DNA of 27,837 bases from an uncultured Clostridia bacterium (GTDB taxonomy: Bacteria; Bacillota; Clostridia; TANB77; CAG-508): contig CAKOTX010000014.1 of the NCBI GenBank assembly GCA_934120315.1, positions 1-27,837 on the forward strand, in the 5' to 3' direction. Below the pieces are notes generated by a model that was not told the origin of the DNA, made no database searches, and saw only the letters and a program-made list of their open reading frames with translations. This document shows, piece after piece, positions 14,444-21,715 of the stretch (position 1 is the stretch's first letter; each line of letters begins with the position of its first letter). Both the position numbers and the translations under genes were made by a program.

Positions 14444-15091
14444 TTAAAAACCTGATTGTATTGTATTTTTAAATATATCTACAATCGCTTTAAAATACAC
14501 ATTTCCATTATATAGCCCTGTAAAATATGATTTTACTGGTGGAATTTGATAAATTAAAAAACATATAAATATTACACATAAAATGCAAAAGAAAAGTTTA
14601 ATGTAATATTTTAAATCATGTTTATATTTAATTTTATACCCTCTATTTTTTAAATCCTTAATATATGCATCTTTATAAGCATCATTGTATGCTTGTTTTA
14701 TTGTATTGTCTAATACTCTTCCCATATTAGAAAATGTATTTCCAACTTGCATTTTTTCTTGAGTAGGTTGCTCATACACTGTATTTTTTCTTTGTTCTAA
14801 CTGATATTCTAATTGATGCTTCAACTCAGAATTTTCTTTTATTATTTTTTCATATTCTGTTTTTGATACCAATGAATTCTCTAGTTGTTCATCATATGTT
14901 GTTTTTTTATAATCATTTGATAGTACATCATATGCTTCATTGATTTCTTTCATTTTTTCTGCATATATATTTTTATTATTTTTGTCTTGCAAGTCTGGAT
15001 GATATTTCTTTGCAAGTGTTTTATATGCTTTATCTATTACTTCTGGTGAAGCTTTTCTATCTACTTCTAGTATTTCATAATAATTTTTCAC
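14444..15091 (-). CDS. Membrane-anchored J-domain protein
   Basis: An N-terminal J domain (NYYEILEVDRKASPEVID to YDVLSND, with HPD at 31-33) should stimulate an Hsp70 (DnaK) ATPase. It is followed by a coiled coil (about 70-105), a linker and one hydrophobic segment IKLFFCILCVIFICFLIYQI at about 165-184. There is no Gly/Phe region or zinc domain, so it is a type III J protein, likely recruiting DnaK to the membrane. The start is a GTG at 15091, with GGGAG at proper spacing; an ATG 11 codons upstream would lie within the preceding gene and lacks a site. Confidence 0.88.
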   Translation of the reverse strand: MKNYYEILEVDRKASPEVIDKAYKTLAKKYHPDLQDKNNKNIYAEKMKEINEAYDVLSNDYKKTTYDEQLENSLVSKTEYEKIIKENSELKHQLEYQLEQRKNTVYEQPTQEKMQVGNTFSNMGRVLDNTIKQAYNDAYKDAYIKDLKNRGYKIKYKHDLKYYIKLFFCILCVIFICFLIYQIPPVKSYFTGLYNGNVYFKAIVDIFKNTIQSGF

Positions 15092-15107
15092 ATTTTTCTC
15101 CCATAAA

Positions 15108-15647
15108 TTATATTTCTGCTTCAATTATTTCACAATTTTCCATTCCGATTTCAGATAAGTCTTTACTTTCTGGCATTCCATAAAGATGCATTTTTATAAC
15201 TTTGGCTATTCCTCCATGCGCCACTATTAAAACTGTTTTATCTGCATATTTTTGTTTGATATCTTCAAAAAAGTCTAGGATTCTTTTTTCAAAATCATGT
15301 AAATTTTCTCCACCTGGAATTTGATAATTTAAGTCATAATTCCAAATTCTTTTTTCCATTTCTTCTGTTACATCATGTCCTTCGAACTCTCCTAGTCTTC
15401 TTTCTCTAAGTCTTTCGTCTACTATTATCTCAACATTTCTATCTTCATTTATAATATCTGCTGTCTGTTCAGCTCTGTGCATTGGCGAACGAATTATTAT
15501 ATCATATTTTACATTTTCTAATTCTTTTTTTGTTTTTTTAGCCTGTTCTATTCCTGTTGCATTTAGATCTTTTTCAGACTCTCCTCCTTGCATTTTTTGA
15601 GCTAAATTCCAGTCTGTTTGACCATGTCTAACATAATAAATTTTCAT
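15108..15647 (-). CDS. Histidine phosphatase family protein (phosphoglycerate mutase-like)
   Basis: The start MKIYYVRHGQTDWN contains the phosphohistidine motif R7-H8-G9; R in IIRSPMHRAEQTA, E in the LRERRLGEFEGHD segment and the second His in LIVAHGG complete the catalytic pocket. This is a 179-residue member of the PhoE/CobC-like branch; the substrate (broad phosphoesters, sugar phosphates or an alpha-ribazole-type compound) cannot be decided. GGAGGAAAG precedes the ATG at 15647; an ATG nine codons upstream has no site. First gene of the operon with the J-domain and SDR genes. Confidence 0.9.
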   Translation of the reverse strand: MKIYYVRHGQTDWNLAQKMQGGESEKDLNATGIEQAKKTKKELENVKYDIIIRSPMHRAEQTADIINEDRNVEIIVDERLRERRLGEFEGHDVTEEMEKRIWNYDLNYQIPGGENLHDFEKRILDFFEDIKQKYADKTVLIVAHGGIAKVIKMHLYGMPESKDLSEIGMENCEIIEAEI

Positions 15648-15678
15648 CTCTTTCCTCCTACACTTATTATCCATTTTT

Positions 15679-15706
15679 ATTATACCATTTATGCATTTTT
15701 TTGCAA
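15679..15706 (-). promoter_or_regulatory. Promoter of phosphatase-DnaJ-SDR operon
   Basis: TTGCAA (15701-15706), 16-bp spacer, exact TATAAT (15679-15684) on the minus strand, about 30 bp before the ATG. Confidence 0.78.
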
Positions 15707-15737
15707 GATTTTTATTTAATTTTATAACTATATATGC

Positions 15738-15766
15738 AAAGAGAGCCCTACATTAGGGCTCTCTTT
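15738..15766 (-). terminator. Terminator of the amylase gene
   Basis: Perfect 12-bp arms AAAGAGAGCCCT (15738-15749) and AGGGCTCTCTTT (15755-15766) around a 5-base loop, directly after the amylase stop. Confidence 0.85.
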
Positions 15767-15773
15767 TGAGACA

Positions 15774-17609
15774 TTACTTTTTCAAAACAATTGCACCATA
15801 AGGCGACAACTTTTCAGTATTACAGCCTTTAAGGTTAAAAATCATTTCTGCTTTTTTGTATTCTTCAGGCAATTCAACCCTTGTTTCTTTATGAGTTCTA
15901 CTCACCATTACAAGAATTTTATGGTTTTCGTCATACCGTTCAAATACAAATTGTTGATGGTCAATTTTCAAAATTTTGATTTCTGCTTTTCTCATGAATT
16001 GCTCTCTTTTGCGAATCTTTCCAATTCTACGGAAAAACTTAAGCAAGTCTTTATCCTTATGATTCCAAGGATATGGTGCTCTATTTGCAAGATTACCAAT
16101 GCCTTGCAGACCTACTTCATCTCCATAGAAAATCGAGAAAATTCCAGGCAAAAATGCCAAAGCAATCACATAAGATTTATAAAGCTTTTTTCCATATTTG
16201 TATTCATCATGTGTCAGCTTATGATGACGAATCCACTGCAAATCGCTATTTTGCAAGTTCCATGCCCACTCACCATATTGCTGGAAGGCATTACATCCAA
16301 AAATTTCAATTGCACGTGAAATGTCATGAGTCGATGTAAAATTCATTAATGTTTGAATCGTTTCTTCCGGATATTCAGACAAAATTTCTTTCAAAATACT
16401 GTCCAATTTCCAGACATCACAATATTTATAATAACGAATTAATGCATCAACAAGCAAATAATTCATGACAGAATGCATTCCTTTGCCGGAACTGATATAC
16501 CCCCTATTCATGCGCATAGGATTTTTCCAGACTTCTCCCAAAATGAATCCATCAGGCTTATTACGTTTTACAGCTTGATTAATTCCTTCGATAAAGTCAT
16601 CTGTCAATTCATCTGCAACATCAAGACGCAACCCATCAATTCCAAGGCTGAACCATTTATCAATGACTCCTCCTTCGCCGAGAATGTAGTTTCTCCAATG
16701 CTGTGAATATCCATCACATTCAGGAAGATTTTTCATTCCCCACCAATATGCAAAGTCATGCCTTCCTTGAATACAAGTTCTACGGTAGAAATCATAATAC
16801 GGAGAGTTCGGTCCCTGCCATGCTCCAAGATTTTCAAATGTTCCATATTCATTAAAATAAATACTATCATTTCCTGTGTGATTAAAAACTGCATCCAAAA
16901 TTACTTTTTTCTTTTTCCGATGAGCTTCTTCACAAAGTTCTTTCAAGTTTTCATTTGTTCCAGCATATGGATCTACATTCTCATAATCCGCAGTGTCATA
17001 GCGATGATTAGACTGACTTCTTACAACAGGGCTCAGATACAAAATGTCTACTCCAAGCCTGTCAAGGTAATTAAGTGTTTCTTTGATTCCTTTTAAATCG
17101 CCTCCATGAAAGTCTACATTCCATTGCCCGTCTTCATCTGGTCCCACCACAGGCGGTTCATACCAGTTTTCGTGAAGTTTCCTTCTAGGCATAGGATGCT
17201 TTTCCATATCACTACCTTTACGATACTTGTCCACAAAGATGTGATACATAGTTGCACCTTTTGCCCATTCTGGCACATCAAAACCGACAGACATTTTCCA
17301 ACATTCTTCTCTTGTAATACTCGTGTTTCCAGTAATGTTCTGCTTTTTATAGTACTGCAATCTTCCGTTTACTACAAAAGAAAAATAGTACTGATACATA
17401 GCACTATTTTCAAGTTTTACTGTTGCTTCAAAATAGGCTTTGTCATCTTCGTTTTTGGTATGATGTAATTCGTATACATCTCTTTTATTAAATGTCGTTA
17501 CAAAAAACTGTACCCGCTCGATCCAACCAGTTTCGAATGGAATTTCTACTTCTACCTTAAAAATTGCTCCATTTTCAAGCTTTTTCATTTGTGTAATTTG
17601 ATGTCTCAT
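15774..17609 (-). CDS. GH13 alpha-amylase family enzyme (neopullulanase/cyclomaltodextrinase-like)
   Basis: The 611-residue cytoplasmic enzyme hydrolyses alpha-glucans or imported maltodextrins. An N-terminal beta-sandwich (about 1-110, CBM34-like) precedes the catalytic barrel: region I DAVFNH (239-244), region II GLRLDVADE with nucleophile D330, region III GEVW with acid/base E359, region IV STHD with D429. MYHIFVDKYRKG and the N-terminal domain point to the GH13_20 neopullulanase group. There is no signal peptide. AGGAGA precedes the ATG and the gene is monocistronic. It is visibly less AT-rich than neighbours, with more C-ending codons, suggesting high expression or transfer. Confidence 0.92.
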   Translation of the reverse strand: MRHQITQMKKLENGAIFKVEVEIPFETGWIERVQFFVTTFNKRDVYELHHTKNEDDKAYFEATVKLENSAMYQYYFSFVVNGRLQYYKKQNITGNTSITREECWKMSVGFDVPEWAKGATMYHIFVDKYRKGSDMEKHPMPRRKLHENWYEPPVVGPDEDGQWNVDFHGGDLKGIKETLNYLDRLGVDILYLSPVVRSQSNHRYDTADYENVDPYAGTNENLKELCEEAHRKKKKVILDAVFNHTGNDSIYFNEYGTFENLGAWQGPNSPYYDFYRRTCIQGRHDFAYWWGMKNLPECDGYSQHWRNYILGEGGVIDKWFSLGIDGLRLDVADELTDDFIEGINQAVKRNKPDGFILGEVWKNPMRMNRGYISSGKGMHSVMNYLLVDALIRYYKYCDVWKLDSILKEILSEYPEETIQTLMNFTSTHDISRAIEIFGCNAFQQYGEWAWNLQNSDLQWIRHHKLTHDEYKYGKKLYKSYVIALAFLPGIFSIFYGDEVGLQGIGNLANRAPYPWNHKDKDLLKFFRRIGKIRKREQFMRKAEIKILKIDHQQFVFERYDENHKILVMVSRTHKETRVELPEEYKKAEMIFNLKGCNTEKLSPYGAIVLKK

Positions 17610-17660
17610 AGCTTTCTCCTCTCTAATTTTAGAAAAGTGGTTGTTACGTTCTTTGCTTAT

Positions 17661-17689
17661 AATTTATTATTACTTTTTGCTTTTGTCAA
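17661..17689 (-). promoter_or_regulatory. Promoter of the amylase gene
   Basis: TTGACA (17684-17689, minus strand), 17-bp spacer, TAAATT (17661-17666). I see no clear catabolite-response element. Confidence 0.7.
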
Positions 17690-17713
17690 GAGGTTTGAAA
17701 CTAATTTTAATTA

Positions 17714-18250
17714 TTAAAATTTATATTCTTTAATCACATTTCCATCTACATCTTTTAATGTAATTGCTTTCTCATCAAAAATAATATAACTATGTTCTGA
17801 ATTATTTTTAGGTAGAGAAATTGAACCAGGATTTGCAAAAATGATACCATTCTCTTCCTCAATAAATCCAACATGAAAATGTCCATAAAACATGATATCA
17901 ATATCTTTATGTGGAATATTGTCCATATTATAAACATGACCATGTGAGAAAAATACTTTTTTTTCATTCACTTGCATTTCTATATATTGCTCCAATTTAA
18001 AATCTGAAATCATCTCATCAACTTCTGCATCGCAATTTCCTCTTACCGCCCTAAGCTTATCTTTTAAATCATTTAAAACTCCAGCCACTTTCATTGGATT
18101 ATATTCTTGAGTCAATTCATTTCTTGGTCCATGATAATATAAATCACCCAACAAAATAATTTGATCTGGATTTTCTTTAGCCTCTATTTCTTTGATTTTT
18201 TCAGCATAATAGCTTGATCCATGTATATCTGATATTATTAATAACTTCAT
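17714..18250 (-). CDS. YfcE/MJ0936-type metallophosphoesterase
   Basis: Starting at 18250 the protein is 178 residues with the full calcineurin-like set: D8-x-H10 (SDIHG), GD in ILLGDLYYHGP, GNCD, SHGH and GHFH. These coordinate two metals and hydrolyse phosphodiesters; YfcE-type enzymes act on model substrates and their cell substrate is unclear. GGGAGG lies at proper spacing before this ATG; the frame is open 40 codons further upstream but that stretch overlaps the divergent promoters and has no site. Confidence 0.9.
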   Translation of the reverse strand: MKLLIISDIHGSSYYAEKIKEIEAKENPDQIILLGDLYYHGPRNELTQEYNPMKVAGVLNDLKDKLRAVRGNCDAEVDEMISDFKLEQYIEMQVNEKKVFFSHGHVYNMDNIPHKDIDIMFYGHFHVGFIEEENGIIFANPGSISLPKNNSEHSYIIFDEKAITLKDVDGNVIKEYKF

Positions 18251-18269
18251 ATTTATTACCTCCCAGTAC

Positions 18270-18298
18270 ACTATATTATATTTTCTTTGATTTTTCAA
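18270..18298 (-). promoter_or_regulatory. Promoter of the phosphoesterase gene
   Basis: TTGAAA (18293-18298, minus strand), 17-bp spacer, TATAGT (18270-18275). Its -35 abuts the -35 of the divergent radical SAM promoter at 18287-18292. Confidence 0.75.
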
Positions 18299-18314
18299 GT
18301 TTTTGTGATATACT
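18287..18314 (+). promoter_or_regulatory. Promoter of the radical SAM gene, leaderless
   Basis: TTGATT (18287-18292), 16-bp spacer, TATACT (18309-18314). The ATG at 18321 begins 6 bp after the -10, so transcription should start at or next to the A of ATG. Confidence 0.7.
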
Positions 18315-18320
18315 ATTATT

Positions 18321-19250
18321 ATGGAAAATTTAGAAAGATATAAACATTTAAATAAATATTTGAAAGACAAATTTGGTGAACGAACTCTAAAAATTTGTAT
18401 TGATGGTGGTTTTACTTGTCCAAATAGAGATGGTCGTGTTGGTTACGGAGGCTGTGCTTTTTGCAGTGAACGCGGTTCTGGTGAACATATCGTTACAGAT
18501 AAAATTTCTAATCAAGTAAAACACTATTTTTCAAGCTACAAAGCTGAACGTGCAAATAAATTCATTGCTTATTTTCAAAATTTCACAAATACATATGATT
18601 CTATTGAAAATTTGAAAATGAAATATGATGCCGCTTTGATTGATGATAGAATTGTTGCTTTAGCAATTGCTACTCGCCCTGACTGTATTTCTGAAGATAT
18701 ATGCAAACTTTTAAAATCATATTCTGAAAAATATTATGTTTGGGTTGAATTAGGATTACAAACTTCTAACGAAAATACAGGAAAAGTAATAAATAGAGGT
18801 TATACTGATGAGCAGTTTTCAGCTGCAGTTTCTTTATTAAATAAGTATAATATTGATGTTGTAACACATATAATGGTTGGTTTACCTGGAGAAAATTTTG
18901 ATGATATAAAAAATACTGTTGAATTTATTAATAATCATTCTATCCAAGGTTTAAAAATCCACAGTACTTATGTTGTTAAAAATACTCGCCTAGCAGATAT
19001 GTACTTTAATGGTACATATACTCCTATATCCTTAGAATACTATCTTGATTGTGCTAGTTATATTTTGACTCACATCAGTCCAGATATTGTTATTCATAGA
19101 GTTTCTGGAGATGCTCCCAAAGATTTACTTATAGCACCTGATTGGAACCTTCATAAAAAATGGATTATTAATGGATTAGATAAATTGCTTCGTGATAAAG
19201 ATTTGTATCAAGGCATGGATTACAAAAAGAAAGAAGGCTTACCTCTCTAA
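18321..19250 (+). CDS. Radical SAM protein, TIGR01212/YtqA type
   Basis: The 309-residue protein binds a 4Fe-4S cluster through the family-specific motif C33-PNRDG-x6-C45-AFC48, longer than the usual CxxxCxxC. Further family marks are YFQNFTNTY, ATRPDC, VELGLQT and THIMVGLPGE. The length is typical; the reaction of YtqA-type proteins is not established (a tRNA modification role has been suggested). No Shine-Dalgarno sequence precedes the ATG, and the -10 hexamer is only 6 bp upstream, so translation is likely leaderless. The gene ends in a palindrome shared with the converging NUDIX gene. Confidence 0.92.
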   Translation: MENLERYKHLNKYLKDKFGERTLKICIDGGFTCPNRDGRVGYGGCAFCSERGSGEHIVTDKISNQVKHYFSSYKAERANKFIAYFQNFTNTYDSIENLKMKYDAALIDDRIVALAIATRPDCISEDICKLLKSYSEKYYVWVELGLQTSNENTGKVINRGYTDEQFSAAVSLLNKYNIDVVTHIMVGLPGENFDDIKNTVEFINNHSIQGLKIHSTYVVKNTRLADMYFNGTYTPISLEYYLDCASYILTHISPDIVIHRVSGDAPKDLLIAPDWNLHKKWIINGLDKLLRDKDLYQGMDYKKKEGLPL

Positions 19251-19265
19251 GTCTTCTTTCTTTTT
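19224..19265. terminator. Bidirectional terminator made of the ends of two convergent genes
   Basis: AAAAAGAAAGAAG (19224-19236) pairs perfectly with CTTCTTTCTTTTT (19253-19265). It encodes a KKKE segment at the C-terminus of both the radical SAM protein and the NUDIX protein, whose coding ends overlap by 12 bp. Confidence 0.82.
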
Positions 19266-19781
19266 AAATAATTTTTCAACAGCTAAATCATATACTTGTT
19301 GTGTAAAATTAAGCCCTGAAATTGTTTCTTTGTTTTGTTGCATTTGTAGAATTTCGTCTATTGTTGCCCATTTGGCTTCTACAGCCTCTCCATCTGGAAA
19401 TTGGATTTCATCTGCATTTATGTCTGACCTAAATAACCAAAAATCTTTAAAACTTGAAGGTAGACCATCTCTTCTAATTTCTTTTAAAAATGTTGCATCT
19501 TCAGGCTTAAACTTCATTCCTATTTCTTCTGAAGTCTCTCTACAAATCGCTTGCAGAGTTGTTTCTCCTGCTCTTGTTCCTCCACCTGTTAAATCCCACT
19601 TTAGTGGAGCTGTCTTTTTTGTTTCAGATCTTCTTGTTATTAATACTTGTCTTTTAGAATTCATAATTACTGCAACTGTAATCAAGAAATATTCTCCTTC
19701 TTTAAACTTGTAATTTTCTCTTTCAATTGTCTTTCCTGTTTTATTTCTATTTATATCATAAATATCCCAAAGTTCTGCCAT
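19239..19781 (-). CDS. NUDIX hydrolase (paralogue of the fusion at 23040)
   Basis: The complete NUDIX box GGTRAGETTLQAICRETSEEIG binds Mg and supports diphosphate hydrolysis of a nucleoside diphosphate-linked compound; substrate unknown. The N-terminus MAELWDIYDINRNKTGKTIER and the FPDGEA(V/T)EAKW segment are shared with the NUDIX-methyltransferase fusion. Start at 19781 fits GGAGGAA; an ATG five codons upstream overlaps that site. It follows the kinase gene by 23 bp and is likely cotranscribed with it. Its C-terminus is encoded by the shared terminator. Confidence 0.9.
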   Translation of the reverse strand: MAELWDIYDINRNKTGKTIERENYKFKEGEYFLITVAVIMNSKRQVLITRRSETKKTAPLKWDLTGGGTRAGETTLQAICRETSEEIGMKFKPEDATFLKEIRRDGLPSSFKDFWLFRSDINADEIQFPDGEAVEAKWATIDEILQMQQNKETISGLNFTQQVYDLAVEKLFKKKEDLER

Positions 19782-19804
19782 CTTACATTCCTCCATTTCG
19801 TTCT

Positions 19805-21235
19805 CTAAACTTTTTCTATTTCATGATAAGATTTTACCTTAAATTCATTCTTTTTGTCAAATTTTATTATTATAGCTTTTGTATAGTTATCTTCAGTTGG
19901 TTTGCCTATTTCTTCTATTATTAGACTTGCCTTGTGTTTTCTTAAAGTATCAAAAGTATTCATGAATCCCATTCCAGTTCCGCCTTCACTTGCATATGTT
20001 GTACATGGCTTCTTTCCTAGATTCTCTAATACTTCTGGTTTGAATTCTACACCAGAGTCATATATGTATAAACTGTAAATATCATCAATATTTCCTAATC
20101 TTACGAGTATGCTTCTATTGGCGTTGTCCGTATGGTTTATGGCTATTATTGCATCTTTTATATGATCTGCCAATAATGTTTCAAGTTCTTCCTCTTTTAC
20201 TAAGTTGTGCACCATATAATGTATGTTTCCTTTTATTTGTAATGTGAAATCAATTTTATTCTTTATACATTCTGATTGCATGTATTTTAACATATCATCT
20301 ATGCTACTTATTCCTGTTTTATCTAATTCCATTACTTCTTTTTCTGTATAGACTTCTTTGTTTAGCTTTTCTAGCCTTTCACTTACTTCTGCTGCTTCTT
20401 CTGTACTAATCTCTGTCTTTGTTAGCATTTCTTCTATTTTATATTCTAATGATTTCTGTTTATGTATTACAGTATGTCTCTTTTTACTTTCTTCTATATT
20501 CTCTCTTTCTAATATTTTTATTTTGTTCTCTGCTCTTGCTAAGTCTTCTTTTGTTTCGTCTAATTCTTTTACTAACATTTTCTGCTTGTAGTATAACTGT
20601 AAGGATTTTTGGATGGTGATGAACATGATAACTGCTGAAAACATCAAACTAAAGAATATACTTTTTGATAGCATTCTTTCACGATTTGTAAATAAAACCA
20701 CACAAAATAACATAATAATACTAATATTTAAAACTAGTACATCAAAGTAGTCATTTTTAGTATTAGTTTTCAAGAATGCAATTCCATATTTTATTTTTTT
20801 AATACTTAAAAATTTTACTAAGATTATCGCATATATTATAAAAATTAAACTTAAATTAATTATATCATTACTTATGCTAAAAACTCTATTAATTGCAAAA
20901 ACACCTATTGTTGATATAAAATAAATCATATAATTACAAGCAGATGCTACTAAAGTAATTATTATTGATGTACCTAATTTTAATTTTGTACTAATAGAAA
21001 ATAAAAATCCTAATAATAAAATTACCATTGATATACTTATTAATGAATTGGTATGAAATTTTACAAAAGCACTCAATCCTGCAACAGTTAAGATACCTAT
21101 TCCTACTATTAAATTTTTTCTTATACTTTTATTATGTTCAATAATATCATTAACTTTTAAAAAAGTATAATAAGTAAAAATACTAATAAAAAACATTTTT
21201 ATTGCATATATTTGAATTGTCAAATTTCCAGTCAT
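19805..21235 (-). CDS. Membrane sensor histidine kinase, GHKL (AgrC-like)
   Basis: The N-terminal 205 residues contain about six or seven hydrophobic helices, as in peptide-sensing AgrC/ComD-type kinases. A coiled coil (about 215-300) with a putative phospho-acceptor H254 (KKRHTVIHKQ) connects to the GHKL ATPase domain: N box LLADHIKDAI (355-363; D and H where Asn is usual), DSG (393-395) and GGTGMGF (418-424). GHKL kinases of this type sense secreted peptides. AAAGGA precedes the ATG. It lies downstream of a 20-residue peptide ORF, with a strong hairpin between, and faces a Spo0A-like response regulator 0.9 kb upstream on the same strand. Altered N-box residues leave some doubt about ATP use. 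Confidence 0.88.
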   Translation of the reverse strand: MTGNLTIQIYAIKMFFISIFTYYTFLKVNDIIEHNKSIRKNLIVGIGILTVAGLSAFVKFHTNSLISISMVILLLGFLFSISTKLKLGTSIIITLVASACNYMIYFISTIGVFAINRVFSISNDIINLSLIFIIYAIILVKFLSIKKIKYGIAFLKTNTKNDYFDVLVLNISIIMLFCVVLFTNRERMLSKSIFFSLMFSAVIMFITIQKSLQLYYKQKMLVKELDETKEDLARAENKIKILERENIEESKKRHTVIHKQKSLEYKIEEMLTKTEISTEEAAEVSERLEKLNKEVYTEKEVMELDKTGISSIDDMLKYMQSECIKNKIDFTLQIKGNIHYMVHNLVKEEELETLLADHIKDAIIAINHTDNANRSILVRLGNIDDIYSLYIYDSGVEFKPEVLENLGKKPCTTYASEGGTGMGFMNTFDTLRKHKASLIIEEIGKPTEDNYTKAIIIKFDKKNEFKVKSYHEIEKV

Positions 21236-21277
21236 ATTTAATTCCTTTCTTTTTTTCCTATTATATATTAAATAACT

Positions 21278-21317
21278 AAAATAAGCAATATAAGAATTTT
21301 CTTATATTGCTTATTTT
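21278..21317 (-). terminator. 17-bp-stem hairpin between peptide ORF and kinase gene
   Basis: Perfect arms 21278-21294 and 21301-21317 (core AATAAGCAATATAAG) around AATTTT. On the minus strand it comes 9 bp after the peptide stop and 43 bp before the kinase start. It should terminate most transcripts, giving abundant peptide mRNA and rarer kinase mRNA. Confidence 0.82.
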
Positions 21318-21325
21318 GTTTTATT

Positions 21326-21388
21326 TTATCCCATCCATTTTTCTAACCATTCCATTAAGTCATCAAACCAATCTTGTTTTCTTTTCAT
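21326..21388 (-). CDS. 20-residue Trp-rich amphipathic peptide, candidate signal peptide
   Basis: The ORF encodes MKRKQDWFDDLMEWLEKWMG. W7, F8, L11, M12, W14, L15, W18 and M19 repeat every three or four residues, forming a hydrophobic face of an alpha helix opposite an Asp/Glu/Lys face, with a basic N-terminus. GGTGGAG lies five bases before the ATG, and a strong terminator-like hairpin follows the stop, so it looks like a deliberately expressed unit. It resembles leaderless membrane-active or signalling peptides (phenol-soluble-modulin-like) in form only; no homology is claimed. Its position directly before a GHKL kinase suggests it is the ligand. Alternatives: leader peptide for attenuation of the kinase. 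Confidence 0.6.
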   Translation of the reverse strand: MKRKQDWFDDLMEWLEKWMG

Positions 21389-21406
21389 GTTTCTCCACCA
21401 CCTTTA

Positions 21407-21535
21407 TCCTTTGTGCACGATCCATCTTGTTTTCGTTACACTAAGAATATCATTCAAACCGTTGATACCAGCGGGATTTAGTGATAGAAAAATATTGAAA
21501 TTATTAGTAAAAAATAATATAAGTTGTTCATTTTT
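21407..21535 (-). other. 43-codon open frame without start, in frame with the peptide ORF
   Basis: On the minus strand a GC-richer stretch reads LNPAGINGLNDI then LSVTKTRWIVHKG before a TAA (21404-21406), and the frame continues through RWWRN into the 20-residue peptide. There is no ATG/GTG/TTG start with a ribosome site after the upstream stop at 21536-21538. It could be the remnant of a longer precursor or of an unrelated gene. The imperfect palindrome CCGTTG-ATAC-CAGCGG within it (about 21459-21474) is an alternative explanation. The rest of the 21389-21715 gap is AT-rich and holds the AAGTGTT repeats. Confidence 0.4.
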
Positions 21536-21586
21536 TTACATCATTTTTTCAAGTGTTATATTTTTACACAATCTGTAAGTGTTGTC
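21521..21586 (-). repeat. Three AAGTGTT-type direct repeats in the divergent regulatory region
   Basis: AAGTTGTTCA (21521-21530), AAGTGTTATA (21551-21560) and AAGTGTTGTC (21577-21586) are spaced 30 and 26 bp apart, roughly whole helical turns. On the minus strand they read AACACTT upstream of a TATATT at about 21515-21520. They may be sites for the response regulator or the XRE protein. Confidence 0.45.
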
Positions 21587-21715
21587 TTTCAAATTTATTT
21601 TTTTATTATTTTTCAGGTTTTCTCATCTTTTACCATGTTTTACTATATTTTTATTCTATAAGGCTGTTCTTTTTATGTTGTAAAATATCTTTAGAAAAAC
21701 AGAAAGGAGTTTAAT

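Noticed and set aside
16000..17500. Long plus-strand open frames opposite the amylase gene
   Set aside because: They are antisense shadows of the GH13 gene with no ribosome sites or family motifs.
21422..21600. Other tiny minus-strand ORFs upstream of the peptide (for example ATG at 21531 and ATG at 21425)
   Set aside because: Neither has a plausible ribosome site, and the second merely overlaps the peptide's own ribosome site in another frame.
21236..21715. AgrD/AgrB quorum-sensing locus
   Set aside because: No AgrB-like membrane protease and no Cys-containing AgrD precursor are visible; only the kinase is AgrC-like.
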